From: DATMNI01 sp035570275
GTDB lineage: Bacteria > Acidobacteriota > Terriglobia > Bryobacterales > Bryobacteraceae
Assembly (NCBI GenBank): GCA_035570275.1
Contig: DATMNI010000280.1
Coordinates: 1-64,000 of the forward strand
Direction of reading: 5' to 3'
Length of the DNA: 64,000 bases
In this document: piece by piece, positions 49,598-57,801 of the stretch
Numbering within the stretch: position 1 is the first letter of the stretch
How the letters are laid out: each line of letters begins with the position of its first letter
Position numbers and translations under genes: made by a program
Notes under the pieces: generated by a model
The model's input: the letters and a program-made list of their open reading frames with translations, nothing else
Told to the model about the DNA's origin: nothing
The model's database searches: none

Positions 49598-50866
49598 ATG
49601 GAATTTCCAACTACCTTGATTAAAGCCGTCAAAGGAACCAGGGACTTACTGCCTCCATCCACCGAAGTTTGGAATCGGGTGGAGTCGGCTGCGCGCGCGG
49701 TTCTGCGGGCCTACAACTATCACGAGATCCGCACCCCGATCTTCGAAGAAACCCAGTTGTTTGCCCGCGGCGTGGGCGCCGAAACCGACATCGTCACCAA
49801 GGAAATGTACACGTTCACGGACCGCGATGAGACGTCGCTCACGCTGCGTCCGGAGAATACCGCCCCGGTGATCCGCGCCTACATCGAACACCGGCTGGAC
49901 CAGCGGCCGGGCGTGCTGAAACTGTACTACATCGGCCCCATGTTCCGCCGCGAGCGGCCGCAGAAGGGGCGCTACCGCCAGTTCTTCCAGATTGGCGCCG
50001 AAGCCATCGGTTCGGAATCGCCCGCCATCGACGCCGAAGTGATCGAAATGGTGGTGGAGATTCTCAAGGCCGTGGGCCTGAGCGGTTTCAAGCTGCTGAT
50101 CAATTCCGTGGGCGACCACAACTGCCGCCCGCAATACATCGAAAAACTGCGGCAGGAACTCAGCGGCGTGGCCGGCACGATGTGCGGCGATTGCCAGCGC
50201 CGCGCCGAGTTCAACCCGCTGCGCGTGCTGGATTGCAAAGTGGAGGCCGACCAGCCCATCATCGAAAAGCTGCCCAGCATCATCGACTACCTTTGCGAGC
50301 CGTGCCAGGCGCATTTCGAATCGGTGAAGCGGTACCTGGGCGACCGCGGCATCGAATACGAAGTCCGGCCCCGCATGGTGCGCGGTCTGGATTACTACAT
50401 GCGCACCACGTTCGAAGTGGTCCACGGCGGGCTGGGGGCGCAGAATTCGGTGTTGGGCGGCGGCCGCTACGACGGCCTGGCGGAGTCGCTGGGGTCGAAG
50501 GTGCACTCACCGGGCATCGGGTTTTCCATCGGCGAAGACCGGCTGGTGATGAGCGTGGAAGGCGAACAGAAACCCTGGCAGTTGGATCTGCTGGTGGCGC
50601 CTCTGGGCGAGCCGGCGCTGCGGCACGCCGCCGTGATGGCCCGCGATTTCCGGCTGAGCGGCCATTCCGTGGAACTGGTGGAAGGCAAGCTGAAGCGAGC
50701 CATGGAACTGGCCAACAAATTCGGCGCGCGGTTCGCGCTGATTGTGGGCGACAACGAAATGGCTGCCGGCCGCTACGCGCTCAAGAATATGACTACGGGC
50801 GAGCAGGAAGACCTGACGCGCGACGAAATTGCAGCCAGGCTCGCCGCGGCCACGAACTCGAACTAG
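49598..50866 (+). CDS. hisS: Histidyl-tRNA synthetase
   Basis: 422-aa class II aminoacyl-tRNA synthetase. Motif 1 region EIRTPIFEETQLFARGVGAE, motif 2 YYIGPMFRRERPQKGRYRQF, the histidine-A segment VRGLDYYMRTTFEVV near 265 and GIGFSIGEDRL (motif 3) near 307; the anticodon-binding domain follows. ATG 49598 gives the usual start (a longer frame runs through repeat DNA). Paired with aspS downstream. Confidence 0.97.
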   Translation: MEFPTTLIKAVKGTRDLLPPSTEVWNRVESAARAVLRAYNYHEIRTPIFEETQLFARGVGAETDIVTKEMYTFTDRDETSLTLRPENTAPVIRAYIEHRLDQRPGVLKLYYIGPMFRRERPQKGRYRQFFQIGAEAIGSESPAIDAEVIEMVVEILKAVGLSGFKLLINSVGDHNCRPQYIEKLRQELSGVAGTMCGDCQRRAEFNPLRVLDCKVEADQPIIEKLPSIIDYLCEPCQAHFESVKRYLGDRGIEYEVRPRMVRGLDYYMRTTFEVVHGGLGAQNSVLGGGRYDGLAESLGSKVHSPGIGFSIGEDRLVMSVEGEQKPWQLDLLVAPLGEPALRHAAVMARDFRLSGHSVELVEGKLKRAMELANKFGARFALIVGDNEMAAGRYALKNMTTGEQEDLTRDEIAARLAAATNSN

Positions 50867-50875
50867 AAGGAGACG

Positions 50876-50920
50876 GGAGTCAGGAGTCAGAAGTCAGAAG
50901 CCAGAAGTCGGAATGGAACC
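50876..50920. repeat. 7-bp microsatellite between hisS and aspS
   Basis: About six units near GTCAGAA (GGAGTCAGGAGTCAGAAGTC, AGAAGCCAGAAGTCGG) in the hisS-aspS gap. Like the AGCTTTC arrays it has a heptamer period. Confidence 0.7.
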
Positions 50921-50973
50921 CGCGGCCGGCGCGACCGGCACACAAGAAACTTCTGGCGCCGTGTGGAATCGAT

Positions 50974-52746
50974 ATGGAAACCTCTGTTGCACTGGATTTT
51001 CTGGGCGACCTTCGCCGCACCCACATGTGCGGCGAACTGCGCGCTTCCGACGCGGGTAAAACCGCCGTTCTCATGGGCTGGTGTCACCGCCGCCGCGACC
51101 ACGGAGCGGTGATCTTCATCGATCTGCGCGACCGCACCGGCCACTCCCAGGCGGTCTTCCATGAGGGCGTCGACGCCGCCATTCACAATCGCGCCGAAGC
51201 GGTGCGCGCCGAGTACGTCATCGCAGTGGAGGGCACCGTGGAGAAGCGCGCGCCGGAGACCGTCAACCCCAATATGCCCACTGGCGAAGTGGAACTGGTG
51301 GCTTCCAGGATCTGGATTCTCAACGAGTCGCGCACGCCGCCGTTTCCCATGGACGAATCGGCGGACGTCAGCGAAGACGCGCGCCTGAAATACCGCTATG
51401 TGGATCTGCGGCGGCCGCAGATGCAGCGCAACATCATGCTGCGCTCCAAGATTACTTTCGCGGTGCGCGACTTTCTTTACTCCCAGGGCTTCCTCGAAAT
51501 CGAAACGCCGTTTATGACGCGCTCCACGCCGGAGGGCGCGCGCGATTACCTGGTGCCCAGCCGCGTGCAGCCCGGCAGTTTTTACGCGCTGCCGCAATCG
51601 CCGCAGATTTTCAAGCAGCTTCTGATGATCAGCGGCTTCGAAAAGTATTTCCAGATTGTGCGCTGCTTCCGCGACGAAGACTTGCGGGCAGACCGGCAAC
51701 CCGAGTTCACCCAGATCGATCTGGAAATGTCCTTCCCGCAGCAGGAGCGTATTTACGAGGTGATCGAACCCCTGCTGCAGCGCATCTGCACGGAGGCCGG
51801 TTACACGGTGGCCGCGCCCTTCCTGCGGCTGACTTACGCCCAGGCCATGCGGAGCTATGGCAGCGACAAACCGGATTGCCGCATTCCGCCGATGCACCCG
51901 GTGGAAGATCTGCTGCCCGAACTGGCCGCCGGCGGTCTGCCGCTGCTGGCCATTCACATTCCCGGCTGTGGCACACCCAGCCGCAAGGAACGCGACGAGT
52001 TCAAGGCCTTCGGGCAGGAAAAAGGCCTGCGGGTTTTCGACGACCCGAAGCGCCTGGAGCGCGACTATCCCGGGCCGATGGCCAAAGTGCGCGAGCGGTG
52101 TGGCGCGCAGGAAGGCGACCTGCTGGTGCTGGCCGCCTGGGCCGGCGAACCCAAAGGCCAACGCCCCGAAGAGACCGTCTACCTGGCCTGCGGCCAGTTA
52201 CGCCTGTACTGCGCGCAGAAGTTTAACGACCGGCATAAACTGCTGGACCCCAAGAATTTCCAGTTCCTCTGGGTGGTGGATTTCCCGATGTTCGAATGGG
52301 ACGAAGAAGACAAGCGCTGGAACGCGGCGCACCATCCCTTCACTTCGGTACATGACGAGGACATGGAAAAGCTCACCGCCGACCCGGCCCGTTGCCGCGC
52401 CAAGTCCTATGACATGGTGTTGAACGGCGTGGAACTGGGCTCGGGCTCCATCCGTATTCACCGCCGCGACGTGCAGACCAAGGTCTTCGCCGCCCTTGGC
52501 ATGTCCGACGAAGAGGCCCGCGCGCGCTTCGGCTTCCTGCTGGACGCGCTGGAGTACGGCGCCCCGCCGCACGGTGGAATCGCCCTGGGGCTGGACCGAC
52601 TGGTGATGATCCTGGCCGGCGAAACCTCGATCCGCGACGTGATCCCGTTCCCCAAGACGGCTCGCGCGACAGACTTGATGTGCGAAGCGCCGGCGCCGGT
52701 GCCCGAGCGGGCGCTGCGCGAGTTGGGAATTGCGATTCGGAAATGA
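50974..52746 (+). CDS. aspS: Aspartyl-tRNA synthetase, bacterial type
   Basis: 590-aa class II synthetase of the long bacterial form with an OB-fold anticodon domain (THMCGELRA, then VLMGWCHRRRDHGAVIFIDL), class II catalytic core (motif 2 IVRCFRDEDLRADRQPEFTQ near 215) and an inserted GAD domain around 300-410, and motif 3 GGIALGLDRLVMIL near 535. ATG 50974 fits the family N-terminus. Whether it also charges tRNA-Asn cannot be told here. Confidence 0.97.
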   Translation: METSVALDFLGDLRRTHMCGELRASDAGKTAVLMGWCHRRRDHGAVIFIDLRDRTGHSQAVFHEGVDAAIHNRAEAVRAEYVIAVEGTVEKRAPETVNPNMPTGEVELVASRIWILNESRTPPFPMDESADVSEDARLKYRYVDLRRPQMQRNIMLRSKITFAVRDFLYSQGFLEIETPFMTRSTPEGARDYLVPSRVQPGSFYALPQSPQIFKQLLMISGFEKYFQIVRCFRDEDLRADRQPEFTQIDLEMSFPQQERIYEVIEPLLQRICTEAGYTVAAPFLRLTYAQAMRSYGSDKPDCRIPPMHPVEDLLPELAAGGLPLLAIHIPGCGTPSRKERDEFKAFGQEKGLRVFDDPKRLERDYPGPMAKVRERCGAQEGDLLVLAAWAGEPKGQRPEETVYLACGQLRLYCAQKFNDRHKLLDPKNFQFLWVVDFPMFEWDEEDKRWNAAHHPFTSVHDEDMEKLTADPARCRAKSYDMVLNGVELGSGSIRIHRRDVQTKVFAALGMSDEEARARFGFLLDALEYGAPPHGGIALGLDRLVMILAGETSIRDVIPFPKTARATDLMCEAPAPVPERALRELGIAIRK

Positions 52747-52861
52747 AGCTATCAGCTTTCAGCTATCAGCTTTCAGCTTTCAGCCCCGGGCCGCGCGGCT
52801 TCGGCGCTGGAACGCGCTGGCTAGAAGCTGAACGCTGATCGCTGATCGCTGAAAGCTCTTA
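52744..52861. repeat. Heptamer-based inverted repeat after aspS
   Basis: Left: AGCTATCAGCTTTCAGCTAT and further AGCTTTC units; centre: GC-rich; right: GCTGATCGCTGATCGCTGAA and AGCTCTT. The organisation equals 1977-2072. It sits between the convergent aspS and DinB-like genes and touches both stop codons, so it could terminate both. Confidence 0.75.
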
Positions 52862-53398
52862 AAACGTGTACGTCACCGGCACAATCCCCTTCAGCCGCAA
52901 ATACACTTCGGCTTGCCCGCGATGGTGGGCAGTGTGCGTGAAGTACGCCCAGAGCCACTCGAAGCCGGTCATCTTGCGGGCGCCGCCGACGGTCGCGTCA
53001 AGCTTTTCCGGCGTCATCGAAGCCACTGCTTTGCTGCAAAAATCGAATGAGTCCGTGAGGAACTGAACCGCCGGATCCTTTTCGACGTTGATCTTCTCGT
53101 CTTTGAGCGCGTCCAGCAGTTTGGGCGGTACGGCCGGCCTCTGCATGCCGCTGGCGGTGGAGCAGGCGTTCAGGTTGGCGGCGCCGATCTGTACCATCAA
53201 CTGTCCGAAACTCAGTTCCTCGGGAACCGGCCGGAAACCGTAGCTCTCGGCGGGCATCTGTTTGGCAACTGCGATCGTAAAATCTGTGGTGACCTTCCAG
53301 TGCTTCACCAGCGTGTCTTTGATGCTGCTCTGGGCGCTGCCGCTCTGGGCCAGGGCCGCCCCAGCCAGCAGCAGCGCGGTGAACAAGTTTTTCTTCAT
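52859..53398 (-). CDS. Exported DinB-family protein
   Basis: 179-aa DinB/YfiT-like four-helix protein with a signal peptide (MKKNLFTALLLAGAALAQSG). Putative metal-site histidines are in KHWKVTTDF near residue 33 and in the C-terminal FTHTAHHRGQAEVYLRL near 156, the DinB_2 signature (HxxxH pattern). The family comprises thiol-dependent transferases and proteins of unknown activity; an exported form is typical of Acidobacteria. ATG 53398 has GAGGCG upstream. Confidence 0.87.
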   Translation of the reverse strand: MKKNLFTALLLAGAALAQSGSAQSSIKDTLVKHWKVTTDFTIAVAKQMPAESYGFRPVPEELSFGQLMVQIGAANLNACSTASGMQRPAVPPKLLDALKDEKINVEKDPAVQFLTDSFDFCSKAVASMTPEKLDATVGGARKMTGFEWLWAYFTHTAHHRGQAEVYLRLKGIVPVTYTF

Positions 53399-53463
53399 GA
53401 TTTCGCCTCGGGATATAATTGTAATCGAACACACCGCCCAAAGAGCAACTCCAGGGAGCACCA

Positions 53464-54804
53464 GTGGGATCCACCAACCGTCCAATTCCCCCGCGCGGCG
53501 GCGCCCCGCCAATGGCCGCTCGCAGCGCCGACCGTTACTTCGAGCTGAAGTCGCAGATCCATCGCAAGCTGCTGGGCGTGCTGAATCTGGAGCGCGCTTC
53601 GTCCATTCCCAAGGACCGTATGCGCGCCGAGATCGGCCGCGTGGTGGAACGGCTGCTTGACGAAGAACGCGTGCCCATGACCACGGCCGAGCAGACCAAG
53701 ATCGTGGAAGAGGTGCTGGATGAAACCCTGGGCCTCGGTCCGCTGGAGACCCTGCTCAAAGAGCCCAGCATCTCCGACATCCTGGTCAACCGGTACAACA
53801 AAGTTTTCATCGAGCGCGGCGGCAAGCTGTCGGAAACCACGGTTCGATTCAAAGACGACGCGCACCTGCTGCACATCATCGAAAAGATCGTTTCGCAGGT
53901 GGGAAGGCGCATCGATGAGGCGCAGCCGATTGTGGACGCGCGCCTGCAGGACGGCTCGCGCGTCAACGCCATCATTCCGCCGCTGGCGCTGGACGGTCCC
54001 TGCCTGAGCATTCGCCGCTTCGGCCGGCACGTGATCACGCAGGACGAAATGATCCAGTTCAAGACGCTGACTTCGTCCATGCTGCGGTTCCTTTCGGCCT
54101 GCGTGCAATGCAAGACTACGGTGCTGATTTCGGGCGGAACCGGCTCCGGAAAAACGACCATGCTCAACGCGCTCTCGCGATTCATTCCGGAAGAGGAGCG
54201 CATCATCACCATCGAAGACACGGCCGAATTGCAACTGCAGCAGCGTCACGTGGTGAAGTTCGAAACACGGCCGCCGAACCTGAACAAGGAAGGCGGCATC
54301 AACCAGCGCATGCTGCTGCGCACGGCGCTTCGCATGCGGCCCGACCGCATCATTGTGGGCGAGTGCCGCGGCGCCGAGGCGCTGGACATGCTGCAGGCCA
54401 TGAACACCGGCGTGGAGGGGTCCATGAGCACGGTTCACGCCAACACGCCGAAGGACGCCTTTTCGCGCCTGGAAACCATGGTAATGATGGCCGACCTGGA
54501 AATTCCCGCGCGCGTGATTTCGCAGCAGCTTGCCAGCGCCATCAAAATGGTGGTGCAGGTGTCGCGCCTGCAAGACGGCACCCGCAAGATCCTGAGCATT
54601 TCCGAAGTGCTGGGGGTGCGTGACGACGGCGTGGAACTGCAGGAGATCTTCACGTTCGAGCGCGTGGGTGTGACCGACGCGGGGAAGGTGCGGGGGCGGT
54701 TCCGGGCCACCGGCGTGACGCCGAAGATTCTGGAGCGGCTGCGCATCAGCGGCATCCAGCTTCCGCCGGGCATTTTCGACGAAGTAGTCCCGGTGAATAT
54801 GTAG
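53464..54804 (+). CDS. cpaF: CpaF/TadA-type secretion ATPase
   Basis: 446-aa ATPase of the type II/IV secretion superfamily. The N-terminal domain has GLGPLETLLKEPSISDILVN, then DGSRVNAIIPPLALDGPCLS. The P-loop is ISGGTGSGKTTMLNAL near 220, followed by ITIEDTAELQL (Asp box), LRTALRMRPDRIIVGECRGA (Walker B/His-region) and STVHANTP. In tad clusters it powers pilus assembly; here cpaB, rcpA, tadB and tadC are absent from the neighbourhood. GTG 53464 (GGGAG upstream) or ATG 53512. Confidence 0.92.
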   Translation: MGSTNRPIPPRGGAPPMAARSADRYFELKSQIHRKLLGVLNLERASSIPKDRMRAEIGRVVERLLDEERVPMTTAEQTKIVEEVLDETLGLGPLETLLKEPSISDILVNRYNKVFIERGGKLSETTVRFKDDAHLLHIIEKIVSQVGRRIDEAQPIVDARLQDGSRVNAIIPPLALDGPCLSIRRFGRHVITQDEMIQFKTLTSSMLRFLSACVQCKTTVLISGGTGSGKTTMLNALSRFIPEEERIITIEDTAELQLQQRHVVKFETRPPNLNKEGGINQRMLLRTALRMRPDRIIVGECRGAEALDMLQAMNTGVEGSMSTVHANTPKDAFSRLETMVMMADLEIPARVISQQLASAIKMVVQVSRLQDGTRKILSISEVLGVRDDGVELQEIFTFERVGVTDAGKVRGRFRATGVTPKILERLRISGIQLPPGIFDEVVPVNM

Positions 54805-54903
54805 CGTCGGCACGGGCTGCCGCGGCCGTCTGCGCGGCTTCCAGGGGATTCACCGTAACTTTGCATCGGTCCCGTCCGAACACTATGATCAGTGGGGGTA
54901 GTT

Positions 54904-55707
54904 ATGAAGCTGACACTCGCCGCCTTCGGCATTTTCACCGGTAGCATTTTCACCGGTAGCGTTCTCATCGGTAGCGTTTGCCTCGGTATGTTCGCGGTTC
55001 CGGCCGCCTCCGCGGGAGAGGTTCCGGTTCTGGCCGAACTGTTCACGTCAGAGGGCTGCTCGAGTTGCCCGCCGGCGGACGCGGTCCTCATGCAGCTTGA
55101 CCGGCTGCAGCCGGTGGCCGGGGCGCACATCATCGTGCTGAGCGAGCACGTGGATTACTGGAACAGCCTGGGTTGGCGCGACCCCTTTTCCGCGGCGCAA
55201 TTCAGCCGTCGCCAGGCCGAGTACGCGCGGATTCTGGGCTCCGAAGTCTATACGCCCCAACTGGTGATTGACGGCCGCGTGCAACTGAATGGCAGCGATG
55301 GCCGGGACATACAGGCAGCCATCGCCCACGCCGCCGTCAAGCCCAAGGTGCCGGTTCAGATCGTCCAGGCTACGCGCGAAGGCGGCGAGGCGGTAGTGCA
55401 CGTGACAGTTCCGGCGCTGCCCTCCGGCAAGTCCGATGTCTGGGTGGCGATTGCCGATGAAAGCGATCAATCCAGCGTGAGCAAAGGCGAGAACTCGGGC
55501 CGCAAGCTGGCCCATGTGGCGGTGGTGCGCAGCCTGAGCAAGGTGGGGCCGGTGAGCAAGTCCGAAGGCTGCGACCAGACCGTGCGGCTGCCATTGAATC
55601 CGGCGAATACAGGCGGCAGCCGGGTGGTGGTTTGGGTAGGACAGGCATACAACCCGGTGCTGGGCGCCGCCTCAGCCCCGCTGGCGGCCGGTTCCGTACT
55701 GCCATGA
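54904..55707 (+). CDS. DUF1223 thioredoxin-like exported protein
   Basis: 267-aa secreted protein. After an unusual signal sequence whose hydrophobic core is a 5-residue repeat (FTGSI, FTGSV, LIGSV, CLGMF), the mature part opens ELFTSEGCSSCPPAD, the CxxC site of the DUF1223 family, followed by LSEHVDYWNSLGWRDPFS and YTPQLVIDGR. A role in disulphide chemistry or oxidative stress is inferred. ATG 54904. The ECF sigma gene starts 37 bp later on the same strand. Confidence 0.88.
   Translation: MKLTLAAFGIFTGSIFTGSVLIGSVCLGMFAVPAASAGEVPVLAELFTSEGCSSCPPADAVLMQLDRLQPVAGAHIIVLSEHVDYWNSLGWRDPFSAAQFSRRQAEYARILGSEVYTPQLVIDGRVQLNGSDGRDIQAAIAHAAVKPKVPVQIVQATREGGEAVVHVTVPALPSGKSDVWVAIADESDQSSVSKGENSGRKLAHVAVVRSLSKVGPVSKSEGCDQTVRLPLNPANTGGSRVVVWVGQAYNPVLGAASAPLAAGSVLP
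54931..54990 (+). repeat. Four 15-bp repeats encoding the signal-peptide core
   Basis: ATTTTCACCGGTAGC (54931, 54946), GTTCTCATCGGTAGC (54961) and GTTTGCCTCGGTATG (54976): in-frame duplications with growing divergence to the right. Confidence 0.93.
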
Positions 55708-55744
55708 AGATCCAGGTAATAATTGGGAGAGCGTTTTCTCTCCC

Positions 55745-56302
55745 ATGCACCGGGATGCCGATCTGGAGCAACTGATGGCCGCGTATCAACAGGGCGATTC
55801 CGCCGCGGCGGCGGCGCTCATCCAGCGCCTCAGCCCACAGTTGCACCGGTTCTTCCTAGTCCAGATGGTGAGCCGAAGAGATGCGGACGACCTGCTGCAG
55901 GATACCTGGCTGCGCATTCACCAGGCCCGCCACACCTATCGGCCCGGCGAGCCGGTGCTGCCGTGGCTGTATGCAATTGCGCGCCACATCCGCGTGGACC
56001 ACTACCGCAAGGCGCACCGCACCGCACTCCGGGAGCAGCAGATGGAAGTGCTGCCGGAAGCTCCGGCGGCAACCGGCGGCCGCACGGACCCCGGTCCGGA
56101 CCTGGAAGCGCTGCTGGGCGCGCTGCCGGAAAGCCAGCGCGAAGTCATCACTATGCTGAAGGTTTCGGGCATGTCGCTGGAGGAAGTGGCGCGGGCTACT
56201 TCGTCCAGCGTGGGGTCGGTGAAGCAGAAGGCCCATCGTGCCTATGAGAAGTTGCGGGGCCTGTTACAGGATCGGGGCCTGCTACGGGACGATACGCCAT
56301 GA
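55745..56302 (+). CDS. ECF-family RNA polymerase sigma factor
   Basis: 185-aa sigma factor. Sigma2: FFLVQMVSRRDADDLLQDTW and LPWLYAIARHIRVDHYRK (residues 37-90). Sigma4: LPESQREVITMLKVSGMSLE and SVGSVKQKAHRAYEKL (about 125-170). Its TGA overlaps the anti-sigma start by 4 bp. The pairing with an NrsF-like protein matches the SigF-NrsF group, which answers oxidative or metal stress. Confidence 0.93.
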   Translation: MHRDADLEQLMAAYQQGDSAAAAALIQRLSPQLHRFFLVQMVSRRDADDLLQDTWLRIHQARHTYRPGEPVLPWLYAIARHIRVDHYRKAHRTALREQQMEVLPEAPAATGGRTDPGPDLEALLGALPESQREVITMLKVSGMSLEEVARATSSSVGSVKQKAHRAYEKLRGLLQDRGLLRDDTP

Positions 56303-57033
56303 AACCTGAGGATCTGGACCGGATTTTCGCGCGCGCCGGAGCGGAGCACCACGTGGAGCAACAGGTGGAGCCTGAACTCCTCCGTCGAATCTCGGCCGCG
56401 ATTCTTCCGGGGCTGCGGCCGGTCCGGCCGATGCCCTCGGACCGGGTAATCGTGGCGGGTCTGCTGCTGCTCACGGCCGCCGTGGGGATTGCGGGCGCGT
56501 CGATCCTGGGGATGTATGGAATCCGCAAATTGAGCGGCTTCGAAGCGGCATCGATTTTTGTGGTTGTGGGGTTGTTTGCGTGGCTGGCAGCTAGCCAAAG
56601 CGCGGCCGAAATGGTTCCGGGCAGCCGGCGTTTGGTGAATCCCGCCGTCCTGGTCTGCACCGGCATACTGACGCTGATGGCGGTCTTCGCGGCCCTGTTC
56701 GGCGGCAATGCAGGCAGCTATGCAATGGATGGTTTCGTGCAGCAGGGCGTGGGATGTCTCCGCGCCGGCCTGATGCACGCCCTACCCGCCGCCGGAGGCA
56801 CGTGGCTGATTCTGCGCCGCGGCATGGCCGTGAACCGCACGGCAGCGGGTATTGCGGCGGGGACGCTGGCGGGCCTGGCGGGAGTCACGATGCTCTCACT
56901 CCACTGCCCCAACCTGCGCGCGATTCATGTGATGGCGTGGCACGTTGCGGTGGTGCCGGTGAGCGCGGCGGCGGGAGCGCTGCTGGCCCGCGCCCTCACT
57001 TTTCGGGAGCGAAGCGCAGCGCGGCGGAGTTGA
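56299..57033 (+). CDS. NrsF-like membrane anti-sigma factor (DUF1109)
   Basis: 244-aa inner-membrane protein with six hydrophobic helices and a short cytoplasmic N-terminus (MKPEDLDRIFARAGAEHHVE) as expected for DUF1109/NrsF. Cys residues lie in the loops CTGILTLMAV and LSHCPNLR-type (SLHCPNLRAIHVMAWHVAV), which could sense redox or metals as in Caulobacter NrsF. Coupled to the ECF gene by ATGA. Its 3' end overlaps the convergent msrB by 38 bp. Confidence 0.85.
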   Translation: MKPEDLDRIFARAGAEHHVEQQVEPELLRRISAAILPGLRPVRPMPSDRVIVAGLLLLTAAVGIAGASILGMYGIRKLSGFEAASIFVVVGLFAWLAASQSAAEMVPGSRRLVNPAVLVCTGILTLMAVFAALFGGNAGSYAMDGFVQQGVGCLRAGLMHALPAAGGTWLILRRGMAVNRTAAGIAAGTLAGLAGVTMLSLHCPNLRAIHVMAWHVAVVPVSAAAGALLARALTFRERSAARRS

Positions 57034-57583
57034 TGCAGTAGCGCAGACCGGTGGGCGCCGGGCCATCTTCGAAGACGTGGCCCAGATGCGCATCGCACTT
57101 GCTGCACAGCGCCTCCACGCGCTTCATGAACAGGCTGGTATCGGTATCGGTGGCGACGTTCTCTTCGGCCGCCGGCGCCCAAAAGCTGGGCCAGCCGGTG
57201 CCGGACTCGAACTTTTCCTCCGACCGGAACAGCGCGTTGCCGCAGCAGGCGCAACGGTACATGCCGGCCTCATGGTTGTTCCAGTAGCGGCCGGTGAAGG
57301 CCCGCTCGGTGCCCTTCTTACGGGCCACGGCGAACTCTTCCGGCGTCAGTTCCTTCTGCCATTCGGCATCGCTTTTCACGATCTTGTTCACAGCCACAGT
57401 TTCCCCCCTGGTCCCATTATCCGAAAACATCACCAGCGTGACACCGGCGCCCGACCCGCCCTTGCGCGCGGCAGGAATGGGATGCTCCTTTTTGTTGGAA
57501 ACCACCACCAGGCCCGCGAAGGCAAACGGCGCCAGCAGGAATACCCGGCGCGGAACGCCGGCGGATTGGACCGAATCAAACAT
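56996..57583 (-). CDS. msrB: Peptide methionine-R-sulfoxide reductase, exported
   Basis: 195-aa MsrB. The N-terminus contains a twin-arginine-like signal (PRRVFLLAPFAFAGLVVVSN). The catalytic domain has YRCACCGNALF and ALCSKCDAHLGHVFED (two CxxC zinc sites), ESGTGWPSFW, and the catalytic Cys in LRYCINSAALRF near 184. It reduces oxidised methionine, probably on extracytoplasmic proteins. The neighbouring ECF/NrsF pair may belong to the same stress response. Confidence 0.95.
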   Translation of the reverse strand: MFDSVQSAGVPRRVFLLAPFAFAGLVVVSNKKEHPIPAARKGGSGAGVTLVMFSDNGTRGETVAVNKIVKSDAEWQKELTPEEFAVARKKGTERAFTGRYWNNHEAGMYRCACCGNALFRSEEKFESGTGWPSFWAPAAEENVATDTDTSLFMKRVEALCSKCDAHLGHVFEDGPAPTGLRYCINSAALRFAPEK

Positions 57584-57664
57584 CGAAGTTCACTCAAGTA
57601 TAGGTTCGCACGCCGCAGCCAGAAAGTTACGCGGGCCCGGCGTTCTTCACCGGCATCCTGCCGC

Positions 57665-57731
57665 GCACTCCCTAACGGTCGTGGCTCTGAATGCAGCCTC
57701 GTGCAGAGCCGTGACCGTCAGGGAGCGGTGC
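57665..57731. repeat. Palindromic element, family C copy 2
   Basis: Left arm GCACTCCCTAACGGTCGTGG (from 57665) and right arm CCGTGACCGTCAGGGAGCGG (to about 57731) are inverted around GCTCTGAATGCAGCCTCGTG. Related to 27753-27831 through the CTTACGGTCGCGGCTC core. It lies in the intergenic region upstream of msrB. Confidence 0.75.
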
Positions 57732-57801
57732 CCTGGCTGCCAAGTCACACTTCGGTTCAGTCCGGCCCCGCCGGTGGCTGAGCTGGCATCCGGCATCCGT
57801 T

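Noticed and set aside
50182..50973. Extended aspS reading frame starting inside hisS
   Set aside because: This part overlaps hisS in another frame and lacks AspRS similarity; the family N-terminus begins at 50974.
53395..54813. 472-codon frame antisense to cpaF
   Set aside because: The sense strand encodes a complete CpaF with a P-loop and Walker B; the antisense frame has shadow composition.
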